In this document: piece by piece, positions 55,595-64,000 of the stretch
Position numbering within the stretch: position 1 is the stretch's first letter
How the letters are laid out: the number at the start of each line of letters is the position of its first letter
NCBI GenBank assembly: GCA_037043015.1
Contig: CM073329.1
Location: forward strand, 554,448-618,447
Reading direction: 5' to 3'
Origin: Bryum argenteum
Taxonomy: Eukaryota > Streptophyta > Bryopsida > Bryales > Bryaceae
Length of the DNA stretch: 64,000 bases
The notes under the pieces: model-generated
The model's database searches: none
What the model saw: the letters and a program-made list of their open reading frames with translations, nothing else
What the model was told of the DNA's origin: nothing
Translations under genes and position numbers: made by a program

Positions 55595-56127
55595 TGCTTG
55601 TCTTGCCTCACTCATCTCCCTCCTCCTTATTTAGTTCCTTTGTTATTAAGATAAGAGCTTGTTCTTGCCCTATGAAAGCCAGCCAGATTGTTTCCCCCAT
55701 AACTCACTCGATTTTTCTTCAACTCCTTTGAGATTTCTACACTAGATAGAGCTCCAGTAGAGCTTTCCAATGGTATAAAGCATGCTCATTTCCGAGTTGT
55801 AGAGAGGGAGATATGAGCTTCCAAAGTCGGGGTGTTGAAAAAGTTTTCCCCCCGGCAGTGGCAAAAACCGCCACAGTCAAACAGCAATCAGTCTTAGATC
55901 GTTGATCTTCTGCCTTTGAGATTTTAGGGGCGGGTGCACATTGAGCTTAGCTTTCCAAAAAGCTATGGCACGCCCCATTTGGACCTAAGACGAAGGAATG
56001 GCAATCAAAAGAGTAGAGACCACTTCCAAGCCATCCGGCCGGTGGTTCTCTTCTTCTTCTTCCCTATTTCCTTGTCTTCTTCTTGTCTTCCTTCTTCCTC
56101 TCTTCTTTTCTCATCTAATCTTGCTCT

Positions 56128-56600
56128 TCAAAACCCCTTGTGACCAAATGCCACCTCATGGTGGTTTTTGGGTTCACACCTCCTATGCTGCAAACCCTTG
56201 CATTCGAGGTGCACAACTTCCAACAACCCCTGCAAATCAGCAACCCTCTCAATACTCGCGTCCTTCTTCCAACCTTGCAGATCACCCTCCTGGTCTTTCG
56301 AGGTTCCCTGCACACAAACGGCAGACCCCAGCCCGCTCTCCGTTTTGCACTCAAACCCGCCTCCTTCCGTTTCGCCGTATTGCGAAATAACAATTACTTC
56401 GCAATCCGTCTCCTTCCCCTTCTTGCGAGGGTATGTCACCTTCCTGTCAATCGATCCCTTCACGGGCTGCACAACCAGACTTCGCCATTCTTGGCCGCGA
56501 ACGTCGTGCTCGAGTTTCCGCTCCACTACCGACCGCAATGCCTGCAGCTTCTTCGGTCGTCGGCACCTTTTTTTTGCCGCCGTTGGTCAATTCACCGAAC
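56128..56600 (-). CDS. Possible internal exon, unrecognised
   Basis: An open frame reads QALRSVVERKLEHDVRG and CEVIVISQYGE and ends at a stop at 56128. Charged, moderately protein-like, no known domain. It lies between the nuclear N-terminal exon (57142) and the coiled-coil exon. Splice borders are not clear. 54750-55930 upstream of the coiled-coil exon shows only repeats and no gene. Confidence 0.25.
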
Positions 56601-56905
56601 TCTTTTGATTAACTTGACCCTCCTTCTCCATGTCACGCACCACTCCTCGGCAAACTTGCCCTCGATCTGTATTTGGAATTTTTTGATTGGGGCAAGAGTA
56701 CACAATGGGGTGTAGGTACTTCACCCCGCAATCACGCGTCCTTGTTGGGTGTTTGCTCCACACGAAGCCATTCCGTCCGCAATCGCCAATTCATTTGCCA
56801 AAAAGTTTCTTCATCTTGTCATAGTGGAAGTCCTTCGGGGCTAGTTTGTGGGGATTGACTCTGTGTCGCTTAACTCCGCCACTCCCTCTTAAAATCGCGC
56901 CGTCG

Positions 56906-57142
56906 TCATCTTCTCGGTGGCGGCTTCAAACGTCGGATCTCGGCATCAACATCCTGCAGGCTGTTGTAAACCTTCTCTGGCTTACTCGATCTCCTCACAT
57001 ACGGCCGCTTCGATTTTGCTGCGACCTCCTCTTCAACCGCTCTATCCGAATCGCTCTCCTCTACTTCTGTCACGGACTTCGAAGCAGCAATACGGCGATC
57101 GGAAGTAGTCGCCTTCCGCTTAGTCGCCCCTGCCCCTGCCAT
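56906..57142 (-). CDS. Nuclear-type N-terminal exon
   Basis: The ATG at 57140-57142 opens MAGAGATKRKATTSDRR, then an acidic patch (EVEESDSDRAVEEE), KSKRPYVRRSSK and LQDVDAEIRRLKPPPRR to a stop at 56906. Start context and composition fit a nuclear protein; the basic-acidic start resembles those of the MULE minus-strand genes in style only. It probably begins the transcript that reads toward the coiled-coil and SET exons; donor not identified. Confidence 0.45.
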   Translation of the reverse strand: MAGAGATKRKATTSDRRIAASKSVTEVEESDSDRAVEEEVAAKSKRPYVRRSSKPEKVYNSLQDVDAEIRRLKPPPRR

Positions 57143-57615
57143 CGACTAATCTGCAAACGTAATAGCAAAACCCTAAGAACTGAGCACTCCAGCAGGTACA
57201 AAGAAATGGCAACAACGGCTCAAAAACTAACTACAGTGGCGAACTCCTGCGGCTCACCCTACAACTAAAAGCGCGTTCTCTGAACACACACACTCACAGT
57301 GCCGTCACCTTTCCTCGCTCTACGTGCGATCGCCTTTCGTAACTACGTCAATCAGAGCTCTCCCTAAACGACACTCAAAAACTCACAGACGACACTCACA
57401 AACGAAACTCACAAAATCCCGAACTCTCACACACTCATGAATGCCGCCAATGTGATAACACTCACTCGTACTCAATCGGAAAGGCTGAAACAAACGGCGG
57501 CGGGGATAGCTAAACTGCAGCGCGGCGGCGGGGAAAAATCAGCTGCGAAAAAAAACACAAACCAGGCGCGCTCCCCCTCTCCCGCCAAATGTCCTGCTCG
57601 ACGTGCGAGACGGTG

Positions 57616-57661
57616 ACCGGTGGTCACCGGTCGTCCACACTCATGACCGGTGATCACCGGT
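57616..57661. promoter_or_regulatory. Two 16-bp palindromes ACCGGTGxTCACCGGT
   Basis: ACCGGTGATCACCGGT at 57646-57661 is a perfect palindrome. ACCGGTGGTCACCGGT at 57616-57631 differs by one base. They are exactly 30 bp apart, about 500 bp upstream of the ATG at 57142. A degenerate third (ACACCGGCTATCCCCGGTGG) follows near 57686. They may bind a dimeric factor or the transposase; inference. Confidence 0.6.
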
Positions 57662-57789
57662 TGCAAACAAATAGAGTTAACGCGTACACCGGCTATCCCC
57701 GGTGGTAAATTTATGAAAATCTTCACCCACTGAATTGAAAATCAAATAAAATCAATACATGCGGTTCTAGTATGTCAAATCCTAAATGG

Positions 57790-58030
57790 CCATAATTGTA
57801 GTTATGAATTTACCAAATTATGAATTCACCTAATTATGAATTTACCTAATATTGCACCCATTAATCCTAGTTATGAATTTACCTAATATTATAGCGATTA
57901 ATCCTAGTTATGAATTTACCTAATTTTGTACCCATTAATCCTAGTTATGAATTTACCTAATTTTGTACCCATTAATCCTAGTTATGAATTTATCTAATTT
58001 TGTACCCATTAATCCTACTTATGAATTTAC
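57790..58030 (+). repeat. 37-bp AT-rich tandem repeat
   Basis: About six units of TTATGAATTTACCTAATTTT followed by GTACCCATTAATCCTAG. Confidence 0.85.
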
Positions 58031-58089
58031 CTGATTTTGAACCTGTTTTAGTATACAATACACATATATGTAATCTTAGTGTAAACGCA

Positions 58090-58350
58090 CATTTACTAAT
58101 TAAACACTATTATTTGTTGATGTAGATTTGTTAGTAAAGAAGATCAGGTGTGGCACATTTACTATTTACAAACTAATGTTTCTTAATTTAGATTTGTTAG
58201 TAAAGAAGATTACAAGTGGCACATTTACTATTTAAACACTATTATTTCTTAATATAGATTTGTTAGTAAGGAAAATCAAGTGTGGCACATTTACTATGAT
58301 TTAAACACTATTATTTATTAAATTAGATTTGTTAGTGAAGGAGATCAAGT
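58090..58350 (+). repeat. About 66-bp AT-rich tandem repeat
   Basis: Four units share CACATTTACTATTTAAACAC and AGATTTGTTAGTAAAGAAGA. Confidence 0.75.
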
Positions 58351-58734
58351 GTGACTGGTGAAGGTTTTAATCTAACTCATGAACTTCTATGGTAGTTCGA
58401 TGTTCAAGTACGTTTCTAAGATTTATTCTCTGAATTCATTCTAAAAAGTATTGTAATTTCTTTCAAATTGCATACAACGAATATGTGATTCCTATATCTC
58501 CAAAATTTAGTATTCAATTAATGCACCAAGACTGAATACATACACAATCATGTATTTTCTATATAAATTGTAATTTGAGATAATTTATTCTTTATATCCA
58601 TTTGGAAAAGTCTTTTCAATAAATATTTGGGTTTAGATCAAAACATGTCTACACTAAGTATGATATACAATATTTAGTCTTCAATAATTACTCATTATTA
58701 GATTCCTAAACTTGCACAGCAGTACATGAATTTG

Positions 58735-59979
58735 GTTTGAAATACATATTTAATATCTACATAAAATTATGTATGATGTTAATAAAGTAGATATAAAACC
58801 ATCCATGTTCATTTCTTGAAACCTCCAAATATGTCATATCCAATAATATAAAGTAGAATACAATACTACACTTTTTGATAAGATATTATAATAGCCACAC
58901 AATTATTACATATGCATTGTTCAAAATTTATGTATGATTAAAATCCACATTCTAAGCTCCTGTTATGAATGCAAACAATGAATATTCAACTATTCAAATG
59001 CCTTTTTAGACTAAATGTATGTGTTCCATGTATTCCTTCTTACACTTTATGTATGAGAATAAGTGATCATAAATATTCATCCTTCATTCATCCATATTAA
59101 TCTTATACATCCAGGGAGAAGCATAGTTTTACATATGCAAACAATTCACATGCATTTTAGAAAGGATGAAGTTCATTCTTTAGGCACGTGGCAGAAAAAA
59201 GTGTTTCATCATCATCTATATTATGTATAAATTAAGTGTTTGTTCATAGCTTTCAGGACCTTATATTTTCTACCTAAAAAACCCTATATACTAGATAATT
59301 AGGGTTTCAGAATACATATTTATTCTTTAGATAAAATTATGTATGATGTCAATAAAGTAGCTATAAAAACACCTACGCTCATTTCTTGAAACCTCCAAAT
59401 ATATCATATCCAATAATATAAAATAAAATACAATACTGAATTTTTGATAAGATATTAAAATTGTACGAGGGTTATTCAACATGGGTCATATCTAAACCCT
59501 AATTATAAGAAATGCACTGAAATTAATGCATGAACATGCCCTTATACTTCCAATTTCGCTACCATTCCCAAACCATCACCTACTCAGTCATGATTCATCT
59601 TAACCCCTACACTATGAATTTCTAGAGTAGTCTAAAGAATGGCCATTATAAGTATTGTAGGAAAAATAATTAAGGACATTAAACAAAGGCCACAAAATTA
59701 TTACATATGCATGGTTCAAAATTTATATATGATTAAAATCCACATTCTAAGCCCATGTTATGAATGCAATCAATGAATATTCAATCATTCAAATGCCTTT
59801 TTAGAGTAAATGTATGTGTTCCATGTATTCCTTCCTACAAATTATGTATGAGAATAAGTGATAATAAATATTCATCCTTCATTCATCCATATTAATCTTA
59901 TACTTAGTAGAAAAGCATAGGTTTATATATGCAAACTATTCATATGCATTCTTGAAAGGATGAAGTTCATTCTCTAGTG
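58735..59979 (+). repeat. Large direct duplication (two copies, offset about 580-780 bp)
   Basis: AATTATGTATGATGT(T/C)AATAAAGTAG ... AAACCTCCAAATAT near 58765-58860 recurs near 59335-59460. CACATTCTAAGC ... AAAGGATGAAGTTCATTCT near 58945-59180 recurs near 59730-59973. The second copy has about 200 bp of extra sequence in between. No ORF; the region is AT-rich throughout. Confidence 0.8.
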
Positions 59980-61170
59980 ACGTGGCCAAAAAGATGCATT
60001 GGATCCATCTTATGCAAGGCGTTGTACGGGCTTAAACAAGCCGGGAGGGCATGGTACCATCACCTCCGTCGTTTTCTAACTAAAAACGGCTTCACCTGCA
60101 ACCAGGCACTCCCTTGCATCTTCGTCCGGGCCGCACAGGGTGAGTTTGTCATTTTAGCCGTTTATGTCGATGACATCAACCTTGTTGGCTCACCAGACTT
60201 GTGCCAGAAAGTTGAGCAACTCCTCGTAGCCCGCTTCGAGATGAAGCTCCTCGGGCGAACAACATTCTGTCTAGGACTCCAGGTTCACCACTGCCCCGAC
60301 GGCAGTATTCTCTTACACCAAGAAACCTACACGAAGAAGCTTCTCAAGAGCTTCAACATGGCGGAATCGAATTCCGTATCCGCACCAATGATAGGTCGAA
60401 GCAAGAGCGGCGACGACCCCTACCGACCTTGCGAGGAGGAGGAGGACGAGGTCGATAAGACCAAGTACCTCGCCGCGGTCGGTGCCATCTTGTACCTGGC
60501 CACACACACACGCCCCGACATAGCTTTTGCAACGAGCGTCCTCGCCAGGCATAGCAAGAAACCAGCTCAACGCCACTGGAACGCCATCAAGCATCTGCTT
60601 AAGTACCTCCACGGCACGGAGGACTTAGGCCTTCATTTCACGAAGACCGCCGACTCGACCATATCCGGCTATGCAGATGCAGGTTACAAGACCGATGAGA
60701 CAAGCGGCAAATCCCAGACTCGCTACATCTTCATCAAATGCGGAGCTCCCATCTCGTGGCGCTCAGTGAAGCAGACCGTGACGGCCACTTCAACAAACCA
60801 CGCCGAACTCATAGCGCTTCATGAGGCGGTACGTGAAGCCGTGTGGCTCCGCACCATGGTGAGTTCGATTTCTGAGATGTGCAGGTTCCAGCAGACTCCA
60901 GGAGCAACAACAATCTATGAGGACAATGCCGCCGCTGTCGCTCAAGTCGGCGCGGGCTTCATCAAGGCAGATAGAGTCAAGCACATCAGCCCGACGCTCT
61001 TCGGCTATATGCAGGACTTGATTGAAAGCGACCAAGTGAAGGTGCACAAGATCGAGTCAGCCCGGAACATTTCCGACATGTTAACCAAAGCTTTGCCTGC
61101 TTACAAACACCGTCACCTCACTCGCGCCGCCGGCATGAGAACACTTCAGGAGCTTGAGTCTTCCACTTAG
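59980..61170 (+). pseudogene. Copia gag-pol, C-terminal part (RT palm and RNase H)
   Basis: The frame resumes with ILCKALYGLKQAGRAW. The RT active site is VYVDDINLVG. YLAAVGAILYLATHTRPDIAFA and HWNAIKHLLKYLHGTEDLGL follow, then RNase H (GYADAGYKTDE, SWRSVKQTVTATSTNHAELIAL, IYEDNAAAV). It ends KALPAYKHRHL and TAG near 61170. The frame is intact after the insertion. A purine-rich tract (GAGGAGGAG, 61246-61254) and the 3' LTR follow at 61255. Confidence 0.9.
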
Positions 61171-61254
61171 AAGCGAATGGGGAGAAAACTCTTTTCTCCT
61201 CCCGAGACCTTCCGGGGAGGAGTTTTTAGTGAGTCTCCCTCGTTCGAGGAGGAG

Positions 61255-61608
61255 TGTTGTGGAACTACTCGGCGCTACTCCCGGGTTGACTTTCACCCAC
61301 CCAATTTTCTTATCCAGAGAATGAAGTTAGGCCATTAGCGGCATTGATGAGCTTAGTTCACGGAGATCGTGGGACACGTGCATTGATTGCGGGCGGCCGG
61401 CGACCACTCCCCATTTACTTTTGTACCCACTCATTCTCTACGGACTTAAGATTCTTCTTCCGCCCTTTTCGGGCTATTCTCCTCTCTTGCACTCGTCTCG
61501 CTTAGGAGCTCTCACCGGCTCCTAACATTCACCTCAAGTCTTCAACCCGATTTCGATTGAAACCTTCCATCAATCATTCGTAGTGCACTCAAGTGTACCT
61601 CCCATGCA
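61255..61608 (+). repeat. 3' LTR of the copia element
   Basis: TGTTGTGGAAC to CCCATGCA; pairs with 2021-2381. Confidence 0.9.
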
Positions 61609-61613
61609 TTCAT

Positions 61614-63600
61614 CAGATCTTGTACATCAAGTTCCCTACTCACTCCATAGGTCCAACTTCCTTCCCACTTTCTTGAGCCTCGTGCATTTCATTCTCCCCT
61701 TTTGATCGTGACCGCTCCACGCATGCCTCATCCTATCACTTTCTACTCTTGGTATGCGTTCCACAGAAAAAACGGATCAATCAGTTGTGCTCTCACATTC
61801 TTTTCTTCCGGTTTGCATCTACAAAGGGTAAGTTTCGAGCTTTACTTGATGTGCTCATACACGTCGCAGATAAGTCCATGTCCATACATAGTAAACACGA
61901 ATCTCTCGAGTATCGAGGTGCAATTTTGAATACAACACCTCATTGAAAGTACGGATTTAAGCTTCTACATCAAACGGCATCGGTGATACAATTGACACCT
62001 TCGGTCGGCTTCGTTTGAGGTTACTACCCTCTTCATTTCGCGTACCGAACACATACATAGCGCGACGTCACACAAACATATCGCCGCAATTCAATTAGGT
62101 CACTTGATTCTGAGCGATGACGGCGTCACGAAATGGATTGCATGACCGCTTTGCGCGGGGGCTGCCGTGTCCGTAGAGACGACATTTACATGAAGTATAA
62201 GGCACGACTCCATTCGTAGTAGCAGCGAGTGGAGCACGATCACCTCTTGTGTAAGCGAAACAACTCTACCCGTCGATTCGTCTCGAATAGTCTATTGTGG
62301 CCATGTCCCCACCCCCGCATTCCCGCCTTGCACTTTGGAAGGCTCTTTTCGCCCGCTAGCCCACCGAGCCCGCATGCCCTTGACTCCACAAATTTCTACG
62401 GTTTTACAATCACTAGTAGATCTCTATAAGGTTAGTTTTCCACGCAAAATGGTTCAAACCGTGATTATGTTCAATTAGACATATCACCAGTGTCATTTCG
62501 AGAAATAATGATATCGAATAAGAAACTCAACCTCTCTAAAGTGGTGGTAATCCATGAGCAATTTTCCTTAGTCATCGTTATGGAGTGAGGGATCGTGCTA
62601 TCACAAAATGAAATGACTCAATTTACCGCCTTTAAACTTGCATGTCAGGTTTCATAGCATGAAAATGCTCAATTTCTCCTCCTAAGTCTCCACACTCTTG
62701 CTTCCCTACAGATTGCCATGTGTTATAATAAAGTGCCAAATTGATGAAGCTGAGGTTATCAGCTTTCCATTCGGTGCTACTGTAGCTAGTGCAGGAGCTC
62801 CAAAGTCCAAACAGGGAGCGGTGCAGCCAGCCGCTTTATGACGTTGGACCTGGTCAGTGACCCTTCTATAAGAAGATTAAGCAACTGTCGGACTACTGTG
62901 ACGGCTTACACATCCTTGCTTTGTACGAAACCATCAGAATCACAATCGGATGACTTCGATAATTTTCAGTCTATTTTGTAACTGAAGAAATGAAATTGAA
63001 TTTTAGCAACCTCAACGATTAAATAGTGAATTGCAGCACGCATTCGCTACAACTGAGTCCAGTGAGATGATTCTCTAGACTGATACACGAACAAGACAAA
63101 CACTGATAAATCTGACCATGGAACCTTGGCTGACGTGACGATCCTAATGTTTTAGGTAGTTTCTCTACCGCGTGCAATAATGAATGCAATGACGTTTTGC
63201 TACTTGAGTCAACAAGGAAGGTTAAAGTCCAGTCCGGGCTCTCAGGAGGATGAAAATGAACAATTCTCATCTGTATTCTGGATTCAAGCAGTCAAGAAGT
63301 AACACATTAGGGCTCTCTCGATAGCTTCGTGAACAAAAAATATGAATTGAAGAGTAAAATCCACTGGGGATTCCTCGAAAATGAACAGATACTCAAATCC
63401 AAGATGTCCCCTGTCCCCGATGTTAGTCTTCGATACAGAATGTACTAGTCTGAACTTCTTGAATGAGTCCAGATTGAGTTAAATGTGGATCAGTTTATTG
63501 CGATATGAAGTACACATGGTTGAAGGAGCTGTGAGTGCCCAGGAGAAGCGTCTCGCAGTTCATTCTACCAGCCTTCCTGAATCTTTTCTGAAGGTTCACC
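61614..63600. other. Right flank; no gene recognised
   Basis: About 2 kb of mixed composition. Short ORFs (for example minus strand 63019-63270 with CLSCSC and CSEC) have no supporting splice or family signal. No terminal repeats or RNA genes were seen. Confidence 0.45.
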
Positions 63601-63606
63601 AGAGAA

Positions 63607-63981
63607 GAGAAGATAGCGTTGGGGAGCTGGGACCCCTGAAAGGATACTTATTAGGCTGTAGTCAAAACAGAATGAAGCATTAATTTGTTGCCGCTGGCAC
63701 CACCAGCCACTTCATAAGTTTGTATTGTACTTCCAAATTTACCTGTTGTACGATTGGTCATCTAATTGTTCGTACCAGATGAAAATCTTCACGGGGTCAC
63801 CCTCGAAATTATGCTTGCATATTGAAAACTGAACTTCCTCAAGAAGAGCAAGCTCACAGTATTGAAGGTATTCACAATCTCCTTGCATGAAATTGGTGGG
63901 AGGGGAAGGGAGGGGAAGGGAAGGGGTGGCACAAGGTGTCAGGAGGGTTAGAGGAATTGTTGGCTGAGTTTTAAAGTGCAA
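63607..63981 (-). CDS. Possible last exons of an unrecognised gene extending past the window
   Basis: A frame with YLQYCELALLEEVQFSIC and KHNFEGDPVKIFIWYEQLDD ends at a donor (AACAG/GTAAAT) near 63744. An acceptor (TTTCAG) near 63666 begins a short last exon whose in-phase reading stops near 63607. The protein-like composition supports a real exon, but the family is not recognised and the 5' part is outside the window. Confidence 0.3.
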
Positions 63982-64000
63982 TCCTGAGGAGGGACGCAGG

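Larger units (their letters stand above)
44559..59979 (+). mobile_element. Insertion in copia RT carrying a DDE transposase and a SET gene (about 15.4 kb)
   Basis: The copia RT stops near 44558 and resumes near 59980-59995, so everything between is inserted. The first bases CACTAGA (44559) and the inverse TCTAGTG (to 59979) could be CACTA-type ends, extended by an imperfect ATGnACTT match. No 3-bp duplication is seen, and repeat similarity at the right end runs slightly past 59979, so the exact borders are uncertain. The insertion may itself be composite. Contents: a plus-strand transposase (45840-49340), a convergent minus-strand SET gene (49640-53183), further minus-strand exons to 57142, and AT-rich repeats. 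Confidence 0.6.
2021..61608 (+). mobile_element. Ty1/copia retrotransposon split by nested insertions
   Basis: Two closely similar LTRs (2021-2381 and 61255-61608) bound the element. Its internal parts are the leader (2382-2609 and 40770-41072), gag-pol part 1 (41073-44558) and gag-pol part 2 (59980-61170). The rest is younger DNA: a 38-kb transposon in the leader and a roughly 15.4-kb insertion in the reverse transcriptase. Possible 5-bp target duplications are TTCAC (2016-2020) and TTCAT (61609-61613), matching at four of five bases. Removing the insertions leaves about 6 kb, a normal copia length. Confidence 0.85.

Noticed and set aside
63490..63665. Minus-strand frame with MNCETLLLGT as an MPN-domain protease exon
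   Set aside because: The resemblance is a few residues only, and the phase from the preceding exon at 63744 leads to another frame.
1..64000. tRNA, rRNA or other structured RNA genes
   Set aside because: No A/B-box pair with a cloverleaf and no rRNA-like stretch was recognised by eye.

Overview
The window looks like nuclear DNA of a streptophyte plant, species not identifiable by eye. It has spliceosomal introns with GT-AG borders, Ty1/copia and Ty3-type LTR retroelements, MULE-like transposases with SWIM fingers, a PIF/Harbinger-like MITE and a plant SUVR-type SET-domain gene. No bacterial-style operons, tRNA or rRNA genes were seen. Nearly all of it is a nest of transposable elements.

Layout. 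1-1836 is the 3' end of a Ty3-type retroelement (ORF tail, polypurine tract, LTR). A Ty1/copia element runs from its 5' LTR (2021-2381) to its 3' LTR (61255-61608), but only about 6 kb of that is copia. Its 5' leader is split by a 38-kb DNA transposon ('outer MULE', 2610-40769), and its reverse transcriptase is split by a roughly 15.4-kb insertion (44559-59979). The outer MULE is itself split by a related 15.5-kb DNA transposon ('inner MULE', 17027-32529). The inner transposase exon is split by a solo LTR (29152-29915) with a perfect 5-bp target duplication. The right arm of the outer element also holds a 485-bp MITE. 61614-64000 is flanking DNA with at most a few unrecognised exons.

The two MULEs share a gene plan. 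A long, many-exon minus-strand gene and a plus-strand MULE/SWIM transposase are read divergently from a common promoter region. The minus-strand gene encodes a basic/acidic N-terminus, a ParB-like domain, a helical region and a DNA-methyltransferase-like domain of beta order. In the outer copy its motif-IV site no longer reads DPPY. The inner MULE landed in exactly this shared promoter region of the outer one. The outer element also carries three or four small genes or remnants for ADD/PHD-like double zinc-finger proteins. Both transposases have a SUMO-site-like and SUMO-interaction-like tract at the same place.

The 44.6-60.0 kb insertion carries a decayed DDE-type transposase (plus strand) converging on a SUVR-like H3K9 methyltransferase gene (minus strand). 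That gene is complete in SET motifs except for one in-frame TGA. Upstream of it are a coiled-coil/RING-like ORF and a nuclear N-terminal exon.

Taken together, three DNA transposons in one nest carry chromatin-type genes: ADD readers, a ParB-methyltransferase-like protein, SUMO-linked transposases and a histone methyltransferase. The strongest candidate for an undescribed system is the MULE lineage with its conserved ParB-methyltransferase-like partner gene. Most copies are decaying, and premature stops are repeatedly explained by single C-to-T type changes, as expected for silenced, methylated DNA. Exon borders are read by eye and several are provisional.
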